5,492 nucleotides of DNA from Bacteroidota bacterium (GTDB lineage: Bacteria > Bacteroidota > Bacteroidia > Bacteroidales > VadinHA17), in contig DAOWNN010000177.1 of assembly GCA_030642585.1 (NCBI GenBank), positions 1 through 5,492 on the forward strand, written 5' to 3'. The notes under the pieces were generated by a model, which saw only the letters and a list, made by a program, of their open reading frames with translations, was not told the origin of the DNA and ran no database searches. The position numbers and the translations under genes were made by a program. Below are positions 1 through 5,492 of this stretch, piece after piece (position 1 is the stretch's first letter; each line of letters begins with the position of its first letter).

Positions 1-61
1 AACGAATTTAACTTTCTTTTAGTTGATAACCTAATTCGGAAGGGAGGGAGGGAAGAAAGTG

Positions 62-125
62 CCTAAAGTGCCTAAAGTGACTAAAATGACTAAAATGACT
101 AAAATGGAAAAGGTTTACTAAAATG
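62..125. repeat. Tandem 9-bp repeat array
   Basis: Five contiguous 9-bp units are visible: CCTAAAGTG twice (62-70, 71-79), then ACTAAAATG three times (80-88, 89-97, 98-106). After 10 unrelated bases an exact extra ACTAAAATG lies at 117-125. A degenerate unit ending in AAAGTG (53-61) precedes the array. The unit is a multiple of three, so it would encode a three-residue repeat (P-K-V, then T-K-M) in the frame starting at 62, ending at a TAA at 119-121. The frame has stops at 20-22 and 32-34 and no ATG before the array, so translation is doubtful. The two sub-types lie in blocks, as expected from slippage or unequal duplication of adjacent units. Confidence 0.85.
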
Positions 126-154
126 TTTCATGGACGCAAGAGTTTGAGAAAGTA

Positions 155-172
155 CTGTTAATTAATTAACAG
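155..172. repeat. Perfect 18-bp palindrome
   Basis: CTGTTAATTAATTAACAG equals its own reverse complement over all 18 bases, and symmetry fails at the next base on each side (A at 154 and A at 173). It lies about 100 bases beyond the kinase stop codon. No T-tract follows on either strand, so it does not look like an intrinsic terminator. A binding site for a dimeric regulator is possible, but the AT-rich core makes a chance palindrome more likely than for a mixed sequence of the same length. Confidence 0.6.
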
Positions 173-269
173 AAGAATTTCTCCTTTGGATTAAAACAAA
201 ATAGAAATAAGCCAGGCATTAATAATTATAGCCTTTACATTTAACATTTGCCCTGAGCTATTTCTCGTT

Positions 270-1673
270 TTAAAGCTTAAAGCTTATCCTCACACTGGTC
301 CCCTTTTTCACCTTTCCGGTAATTACCATTTTCCCATCCCATTGATAAACCCTTTCTCTCATGTTCATGATGCCCAAAGATTTTGAGGATTTGACAAGAC
401 TCTCTGAAATTCCTATCCCATTATCCTTTATTAAAATATTCAAATCATTCTTTTCTACGCTAATGGAAAGTTGAACTTCGCTTGCATTTGCGTGTCTTGC
501 AATGTTTGTAAGGGCTTCCTGTACAATACGGTAAACAGAGATTGCTTGTTCAGGCAGAAGTTCAGGCTCCTCATCCGGCAGATCAAGCTTTAATAATATT
601 CCTGTACGTTCATGAAATTGATCTAATTGCCAACTCAAGGCCTCCATGAGTCCCAGGTCATCCAAAATGCTTGGTCTGAGGTTCGCAGATATCCTTTGAA
701 CAGTTTTTATGGATTGAGTTACTATATCTTTGATAGAACCGGCATTTTTTTCAAAACCTGATTTACTTTCCTTTAATTTATTTTCCAGCCAGCTCAGGTC
801 CATTTTAATTGCTGTGAGAATTTGACCCAGGTCATCATGTAAATCCTGTGCAATTTGTTTTCTTTCCTTTTCTCTTACCGTTTCTAAATGCCGGGCCAGG
901 TTTTGAAGGCGACTGAATGAATTCTTAAGCTTTTTTTCATTTTCCCTGACTGAAGTAATATCGAAGGCATAGTATAAAACATGTTCATTATCTACATTTA
1001 TAAAGTGTTTGTCCAATACTTTTCCATCCTCCTCAATTACCATGTGTTGATTTTCCTGCTCATTAAGAATTATTGGAATGGGACAGTTATCACAAATTGA
1101 TGAATTCTTATATAAAGAGCCATAACATTTTGTTCCAGGCATGGCACCTATTTGAATGGCATGCTGATTAGCTGCTACGATTTCATAGTTTTCTTTTCGA
1201 ATGAGCATTGTGATATCAGGCATATGGTCAAGGAAAACCTGTGAAAGAAAAGTTTGTTTTTCAAGAGCAATTTGTGTTTTCAAAAAGGCTTTACGAGATT
1301 CATTTTCATGCAACTCTCTTTTTATTGCAGGAATGAGCCTGGTAAGATTATCTTTAAGGATATAATCTGAGGCCCCCGATTGCATCGCTTCTACTGCCTT
1401 TTCTTCTCCAATCAATCCTGAAACCAGTATAATCGGTACAAGGGGCATGGTTTTTTTGATGATTTTAATAGCTTCCAGACCTGAAAACCCCGGCATCATA
1501 AAATCACAGAGAATTAAATCCCAAATCCTTGAGGGCAGTATTTCACGAAGTTCCGTGGCTGTACAAAGCCTTTCCCAGACAGGTTTAAACCCTCCCTTTT
1601 CCACCTCATAGATCAGGAGTTCTGCATCTTCAGGGGAATCTTCAATTAAAAGAAGTTGAATTTTCTTTTTCAT
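270..1673 (-). CDS. Receiver-PAS-histidine kinase (NarX/DegS-type, HisKA_3)
   Basis: A soluble two-component hybrid of 467 residues with no membrane segment. Residues 5-120 form a CheY-like receiver: acidic pair E11/D12, phospho-acceptor D57, S85 and K107. Residues 142-240 form a PAS domain with cysteines C183, C194 and C197 in a C...CxxCP arrangement. After a helical linker, residues 265-335 are a HisKA_3 dimerisation domain with phospho-His H279 in an LHDDLGQ motif. Residues 375-467 are the HATPase_c domain with N-box N390, DNGIGI (417-422) and a second glycine motif near G434. Kinases of this class normally phosphorylate a LuxR/NarL-type regulator; none is in the window. Here the receiver is N-terminal and probably acts as an input that gates the kinase. 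I chose the internal ATG at 1673 because the receiver begins directly after it (MKKKIQLLLIEDS) and a GGAA lies 5 bases upstream. The frame extends 16 codons further to an ATG at 1721, which lacks a visible ribosome site. The signal sensed is unknown. Confidence 0.9.
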   Translation of the reverse strand: MKKKIQLLLIEDSPEDAELLIYEVEKGGFKPVWERLCTATELREILPSRIWDLILCDFMMPGFSGLEAIKIIKKTMPLVPIILVSGLIGEEKAVEAMQSGASDYILKDNLTRLIPAIKRELHENESRKAFLKTQIALEKQTFLSQVFLDHMPDITMLIRKENYEIVAANQHAIQIGAMPGTKCYGSLYKNSSICDNCPIPIILNEQENQHMVIEEDGKVLDKHFINVDNEHVLYYAFDITSVRENEKKLKNSFSRLQNLARHLETVREKERKQIAQDLHDDLGQILTAIKMDLSWLENKLKESKSGFEKNAGSIKDIVTQSIKTVQRISANLRPSILDDLGLMEALSWQLDQFHERTGILLKLDLPDEEPELLPEQAISVYRIVQEALTNIARHANASEVQLSISVEKNDLNILIKDNGIGISESLVKSSKSLGIMNMRERVYQWDGKMVITGKVKKGTSVRISFKL

Positions 1674-1854
1674 AGCAATTCCATGTAGTTCCTTAAAGAT
1701 AGAGTTTTTGTTCTTAATCATCTCTAAAGGAAGGAGTTTTTGCTTTTGGTTTCTATTTATTATGTAATTTTATGTTTTTTCGGGACTTAATATTTTTATC
1801 CTTTTACCTTAAGTGTAAAAATCAGGAAGTAGTATTAAATAATTATTGAAAAAT
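1674..1854. promoter_or_regulatory. Divergent intergenic region, putative promoters
   Basis: This AT-rich gap separates the kinase from the oppositely transcribed epimerase pair, so it must hold promoters for both or lie near them. For the plus-strand operon, a TTTG at 1745-1748 followed after 22 bases by TATGTTTT at 1771-1778 resembles the Bacteroidota -33/-7 promoter pattern (TTTG / TAnnTTTG) with one mismatch and slightly long spacing. In DNA this AT-rich such a match is weak evidence. I see no good match on the minus strand. An AGGAAG at 1824-1829 lies too far from the epimerase start to be an ordinary ribosome site. No riboswitch or clear operator was recognised. Confidence 0.3.
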
Positions 1855-3006
1855 ATGAAGAATTTATTTAAAGGATTAATGCTCATTCTTATGTCATCTG
1901 TCCTCTCTGTTATGAATCAGGCATGCATAAATAAGGGAAACACAGGATCCCAAAATCAAAATCAAAAGAATATGAAAATTGGAAGCTCAGTTTTTGGAAC
2001 ATTTAATGGCGAAAAGGTTTTTCTGTATAGCCTGGAAAATGAGAGTGGGATGAGGGTGAATATTACAAATTACGGTGGAATTGTTACTTCTATTATTGTT
2101 CCTGACAGGGAAGGAAACTATGAGGATGTTGTTCTTGGATTTGACAGCCTTTCGGGATACTTAAATGATCATCCCTATTTTGGTTGTATTGTTGGACGTT
2201 ATGGAAATCGCATTGCTTATGGAGAATTCACCCTGGATGAAGAGTTATATAAACTTGCCAGCAATAACGGGGAAAACCATCTTCATGGAGGAATATCAGG
2301 CTTTGATAAAAAACTGTGGAAATCTGAATCTTTTCAAGTTGAAAATGGTGTAGGAGTAATCATGAATTATACCAGTCATGATATGGAAGAGGGTTACCCG
2401 GGAAACCTGGAAACTACTGTTACATATCTGCTGACCAATGAAAATGAATTGAAGGTCAGTTATAAAGCAACTACCGACAAGGCTTGCCCTGTAAACCTCA
2501 CTCAACACAGCTATTTTAATCTTACAGCCGGGAAAGAAAATGTTCTCGCGCATGAAATCAAGATACATGCAAGTAAATATGTTCAGGTAAATGACGGATT
2601 GATCCCTACAGGAGAGTTACCAGATGTTAGTGGAACAGATATGGACTTTCAGGATTTTCATACAATTGGGGAACGAATACTCCAGGTTCCCGGAGGTTAT
2701 GATCATTCATACGTTCTTGATAAGGAGGAGGAAGAATATATTCTTTGCGCTGAGGTCTTTGAGCCAAAGAGTGGAAGATTGATGGAGGTTTTTACTTCAG
2801 AACCGGCTGTTCAGTTTTATACCGGAAATTTCCTGGATGGAAGTTTAACAGGAAAGAGCAAGCTTGTATATAATCAGCATTATGGCTTTTGCCTGGAAGC
2901 GCAACACTTTCCAGATTCTCCAAATCAGCCCCTGTTTCCAAATACAATATTAAGACCCGGAGAGGAGTATTCCCAACTAACTGTTTATAAATTCTCTGTA
3001 AAATAA
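1855..3006 (+). CDS. galM: Aldose 1-epimerase (mutarotase), putative lipoprotein
   Basis: Interconverts the alpha and beta anomers of aldohexoses such as galactose or glucose. The 383-residue protein keeps the residues known to matter in the GalM family: R119 (GNRIAYGEF), H144 (NHLHGG), H218 (TQHSYFNL; catalytic acid by family knowledge), D283 (GYDHSYVLD) and E348 (LEAQHFPDSPNQP; catalytic base). It should therefore be active. An N-terminal basic-hydrophobic leader ends at NQA-C24, followed by a Gln/Asn-rich linker to about residue 40. That suggests an exported lipoprotein, although Asn at -3 is a poor lipobox residue, so a plain periplasmic form is possible. No acidic surface-export signal follows the cysteine, so it probably faces the periplasm. 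The frame also allows a TTG start nine bases upstream at 1846; I prefer the ATG at 1855. The next gene begins two bases after the stop, implying a shared transcript and translational coupling. The exact sugar is not determined by sequence. Confidence 0.92.
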   Translation: MKNLFKGLMLILMSSVLSVMNQACINKGNTGSQNQNQKNMKIGSSVFGTFNGEKVFLYSLENESGMRVNITNYGGIVTSIIVPDREGNYEDVVLGFDSLSGYLNDHPYFGCIVGRYGNRIAYGEFTLDEELYKLASNNGENHLHGGISGFDKKLWKSESFQVENGVGVIMNYTSHDMEEGYPGNLETTVTYLLTNENELKVSYKATTDKACPVNLTQHSYFNLTAGKENVLAHEIKIHASKYVQVNDGLIPTGELPDVSGTDMDFQDFHTIGERILQVPGGYDHSYVLDKEEEEYILCAEVFEPKSGRLMEVFTSEPAVQFYTGNFLDGSLTGKSKLVYNQHYGFCLEAQHFPDSPNQPLFPNTILRPGEEYSQLTVYKFSVK

Positions 3007-3008
3007 AC

Positions 3009-5492
3009 ATGAATAATAAAAGGATAAGCTCGATTATTTTTCTTCTATTTCTCCTGGTACCAAAGGTGGAAGCTCAAAGCCTTGAAACTTTTGGTTTTCG
3101 TTTCACCAATGGTTTGGAAATAGCATCCATTAGTTTGGTGGAAAGTGAGGAAATAGTAATGACCCAACCCATTCCTCTATTTAGTTTTGAGGTGAATGGA
3201 GAGTCTTACACTTCTTCGGATGCAAAGGTTCTGTATGAGAATGGCTTGATTCGGTATATGTTTCTGAATGGAATAATCGGGACTTTCAAATCTGTTCATA
3301 ATGAAGACCATGGATGGAAGGGGATTTTGTTGATTCAGAATCGTTCCGTGGATACCATCATGGTGGAAAATGTAGTGCCCTTTGGTGCCTTTGATGATCA
3401 TATTTATCTCTCTGCTGCTGGGCCCCCTGACCTGGCCAGGGCATATTTGAACCTGCCCGGAAAGAAGCCTGTAAGTGTAATACTTCCTGATAATGCCTGG
3501 GAAATGGGATATGCTTCGATAGAATTGGATCATAACTTCTCAGTTTGTGCTTTTTGTCGCCGCACAGGTAAGGAACAAGCGGTTTTGAAAAGATATTCAT
3601 CACTGTTACCTCCAAATGCCAACATTGAATATACCTTTTATGCAGACTTGTTTGAGGGAAGGTGGCAGAATGGCTTAAAACTCATGTTTCGGGACCGCTA
3701 CCTTGAGGATCTTGAGGAATTTGATAATACCCTCTATGAAAGGGAGGATTTAAAATGGATCAGGGATAAATATATAATTGCTCTGCAATTTGCATGGGAC
3801 AAAGATTTTTTTGATTTTGAAAAAGGGAAGTATAATTTCCATTATTTCCTGGAAGAGGGCAAAAAAATATTTGGAGGATATGATGTTTACGGATTGTGGC
3901 CAGGCTGGCCCCGCCTTGGTATTGATGAAAGAAACCAGTGGGAATTATATGAGGATCTTCCACTAGGATTACCTAAATTAAAGGAGCTTTCCACATTTGG
4001 TAAGAATTCAGGCACAGGTTTTTTTATTTCATATAACCCATGGGATGAGAGTACCAATCAGAAAGACCCTATTGAAGGAATGGCTAAACTTATTCACTCC
4101 CTTGATGCAGATGGAGTGGTATTGGATACCCGTGGTAGTTCAAGCAAGCGCCTGCAAACAGCAGCTGATATTGTCAGGGAAGGAGTAATTATGTATTCTG
4201 AAGGGATGGCGGTTCCAAAGGATATGCCGGGAATTGTTTCAGGGAGAGTGCATAATGCAATTGAAAGATCTCCTATTCTTAATTTGAACAAACTTATTAA
4301 GCCTGAATTTTCAATTTTCCGGGTGAATACCTTACATAACGGCCCTTTTAACCGGGATATTTCAATTTCTTTTTTCAATGCTTATGGTACCGAAATAAAT
4401 TTCTTCAATCCAGGTCGTCCCGACTGGATGAAGGGAACTTTTAATTACCTGGGCAGAACCACAAAATTATTAAGGGAGAACTCTTCAGTTTTTCATGACC
4501 ACGACTGGACACCCCTTATAGCTACCATCAAAGATGATATCTGGGTGAATGAATGGAAGTCTTCAGCGAAAACTATATATACCATTTTGAGCATGGACCC
4601 GGATGGATACTTCGGGCCTTTGTTTGAAGTTAACCCGGCAGAAAACTATCATTTTGTTAGTTTATGGAACCATAAGGAATTAATTCCGATTGAGAAGGAT
4701 GGTAAATTTTATATACCTGTAGATGTAAAAGAGTTTAATAAAACCCTGATTGGTACAAATATGGAAGGTAATGTTGATTGTGTATCTCGCTTACCTGAAT
4801 TATTGGATGTCAATCAAAGGGGTGATTCCATAGAGGTTCATGCCAGTTCGGAAGGTCAGATTTTGATATGGGAGAGTGATCCTTCCTATCAGCTTGATCC
4901 TGTCATCTTTAATGACTCTATTATCAATATTCGCTTCAGAGATTTTTTCTCAAAAACCGAAGGGAAGTTTGTAATCCAGCTGGTTAATGAAAATGAACTT
5001 CTGGATGAAGCCATTGCTGAAGTTCAGTCGGGTAAACCATGGCTGATAAGTCAGGTTAAACTAACCCGGAAGGTGAAAAAGTCACCACGGGGAATGGTTG
5101 AAGTTGATGCCGGAAGCTTTTTGTTCAAAGTCTCAAATTCAGATCAGTTTATTCCTTACCCTGATTATTCCATACCAGAGGAAATAGAAATGGATAAGTT
5201 TTTTGTGGATAAATATCCAGTGACTAACGAAGAATTTCTTGAATTTATGGTGGCTACTTTTTATAAACCTGAAAACCCGGTAAATTTTTTAAAGCACTGG
5301 AAAAATGGCAGCTATCCTGTTGGACAGGCTAAATATCCGGTGGTGTATATTAGTTTGGAGGATGCCAGGGCATATGCTGAATGGGCCGAAAAGAGATTGC
5401 CTACTGAAGTAGAATGGCAATATGCTGCCCAGGGCAATGATGGAAGAACCTGGCCATGGGGGCAGGTTTTTCACGGAACAAAATGTAACAAT
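3009..5492 (+). CDS. Exported glycosidase-like protein fused to FGE/SUMF1-type domain (partial, 3' end missing)
   Basis: An open frame of 828 codons reaches the window edge without a stop. Residues 1-22 are a signal peptide (Lys/Arg start, hydrophobic run, VEA|Q cleavage). Residues 25-245 are beta-rich, like the N-terminal sandwich of some glycoside hydrolases. Residues 250-520 look like a TIM-barrel: GLWPGWPRLG (295-304), YNPWD (342-346), DADGVVLDTRG (366-376) and MYSEG (395-399). D373 and E398 are candidate catalytic acids, by inference only. Residues 540-690 look like a second beta region. From residue 696 (MVEVDAGSF) an FGE-sulfatase (PF03781) domain begins: DKYPVTNEEF (734-743), the hallmark KRLPTEVEWQYAA (795-807) and WPWG (815-818). 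About half the domain, including the region where true FGEs carry their active cysteines, lies beyond the window, so activity cannot be judged. The ATG at 3009 has no ribosome site and likely relies on coupling to the epimerase. Possible roles are glycan cleavage or a non-catalytic FGE-fold binding module. Confidence 0.85.
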   Translation, partial: MNNKRISSIIFLLFLLVPKVEAQSLETFGFRFTNGLEIASISLVESEEIVMTQPIPLFSFEVNGESYTSSDAKVLYENGLIRYMFLNGIIGTFKSVHNEDHGWKGILLIQNRSVDTIMVENVVPFGAFDDHIYLSAAGPPDLARAYLNLPGKKPVSVILPDNAWEMGYASIELDHNFSVCAFCRRTGKEQAVLKRYSSLLPPNANIEYTFYADLFEGRWQNGLKLMFRDRYLEDLEEFDNTLYEREDLKWIRDKYIIALQFAWDKDFFDFEKGKYNFHYFLEEGKKIFGGYDVYGLWPGWPRLGIDERNQWELYEDLPLGLPKLKELSTFGKNSGTGFFISYNPWDESTNQKDPIEGMAKLIHSLDADGVVLDTRGSSSKRLQTAADIVREGVIMYSEGMAVPKDMPGIVSGRVHNAIERSPILNLNKLIKPEFSIFRVNTLHNGPFNRDISISFFNAYGTEINFFNPGRPDWMKGTFNYLGRTTKLLRENSSVFHDHDWTPLIATIKDDIWVNEWKSSAKTIYTILSMDPDGYFGPLFEVNPAENYHFVSLWNHKELIPIEKDGKFYIPVDVKEFNKTLIGTNMEGNVDCVSRLPELLDVNQRGDSIEVHASSEGQILIWESDPSYQLDPVIFNDSIINIRFRDFFSKTEGKFVIQLVNENELLDEAIAEVQSGKPWLISQVKLTRKVKKSPRGMVEVDAGSFLFKVSNSDQFIPYPDYSIPEEIEMDKFFVDKYPVTNEEFLEFMVATFYKPENPVNFLKHWKNGSYPVGQAKYPVVYISLEDARAYAEWAEKRLPTEVEWQYAAQGNDGRTWPWGQVFHGTKCNN

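Larger units (their letters stand above)
1..269. other. Non-coding flank with repeats and a palindrome
   Basis: No convincing gene is visible in this stretch downstream of the kinase. The first 63 bases are open in frame 1 and end at a TAA at 64-66. They could be the last 21 codons of an upstream plus-strand gene, but the peptide is too short to recognise. The rest holds a G-rich purine tract (38-56), a tandem 9-bp repeat (62-106, with one more copy at 117-125), and a perfect 18-bp palindrome (155-172). A weak AT-rich inverted repeat lies around 211-232 (GGC...GCC ends). On the minus strand it is followed by T-rich DNA, so it might help end the kinase transcript, but the stem is poor and I do not call a terminator. 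Confidence 0.5.

Noticed and set aside
1..66. Possible C-terminal end of an upstream gene in frame 1
   Set aside because: Only 21 codons are visible, no motif is recognisable, and an open stretch of this length is expected by chance.
59..121. GTG-started 20-codon peptide across the 9-bp repeats, preceded by a purine-rich tract
   Set aside because: It is very short, made of the repeat unit alone, and the purine tract is better seen as low-complexity sequence than as a ribosome site.
62..125. CRISPR array
   Set aside because: Units are 9 bp and contiguous with no spacers, and no cas gene is present.
1846..1854. TTG start for the epimerase nine bases upstream
   Set aside because: The ATG at 1855 gives the same leader with a commoner start codon, and no ribosome site favours the TTG.
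2165..3615. Several open frames of 60-120 codons on both strands between 2165 and 3615
   Set aside because: All overlap the epimerase or the large exported protein in other frames, show no recognisable domain, and the overlapped frames have strong family motifs.
3760..5474. Further short open frames on both strands inside 3760-5474
   Set aside because: They lie wholly within the long plus-strand frame that carries the FGE and barrel motifs, and none has a plausible start region or domain.
5094..5492. Calling the large protein a sulfatase or a confirmed sulfatase-activating enzyme
   Set aside because: No sulfatase CxPxR signature is seen, and the part of the FGE domain that would hold the catalytic cysteines is outside the window.

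Overview
The window looks like a Bacteroidota (Bacteroidetes) chromosome fragment. The evidence is an AT-rich composition, weak or absent Shine-Dalgarno sequences, a lipoprotein-type leader on the sugar epimerase, an exported protein with an A|Q signal-peptidase site, and a soluble receiver-PAS-kinase hybrid. This assignment is inferred from style; there is no rRNA or marker gene to confirm it.

Layout: bases 1-269 are non-coding as far as I can see. They hold a purine/G-rich tract, a tandem 9-bp repeat and a perfect 18-bp palindrome. Bases 270-1673 (minus strand) encode a cytoplasmic receiver-PAS-histidine kinase of the NarX/DegS (HisKA_3) class, with an intact phospho-acceptor Asp, phospho-His and ATP-binding lid. 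Its PAS domain carries a C...CxxCP cysteine cluster. About 180 bases of AT-rich divergent intergenic DNA follow. Next comes a plus-strand pair: a lipoprotein-like aldose 1-epimerase (1855-3006) and, two bases after its stop, a very large exported protein (3009 to the window edge, still open).

The large open frame is the most interesting item. It spans 828 codons with no stop and reads as signal peptide, beta-rich N-terminal region, TIM-barrel-like glycoside-hydrolase-type region, a second beta-rich region, and the start of a formylglycine-generating-enzyme (FGE/SUMF1-type) domain that is cut by the window edge. The two-base spacing to the epimerase suggests one transcript and a shared role in envelope or periplasmic carbohydrate processing. 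The substrate cannot be read from the sequence. The divergent kinase has no partner regulator in the window, so a link between it and the sugar operon is only positional.
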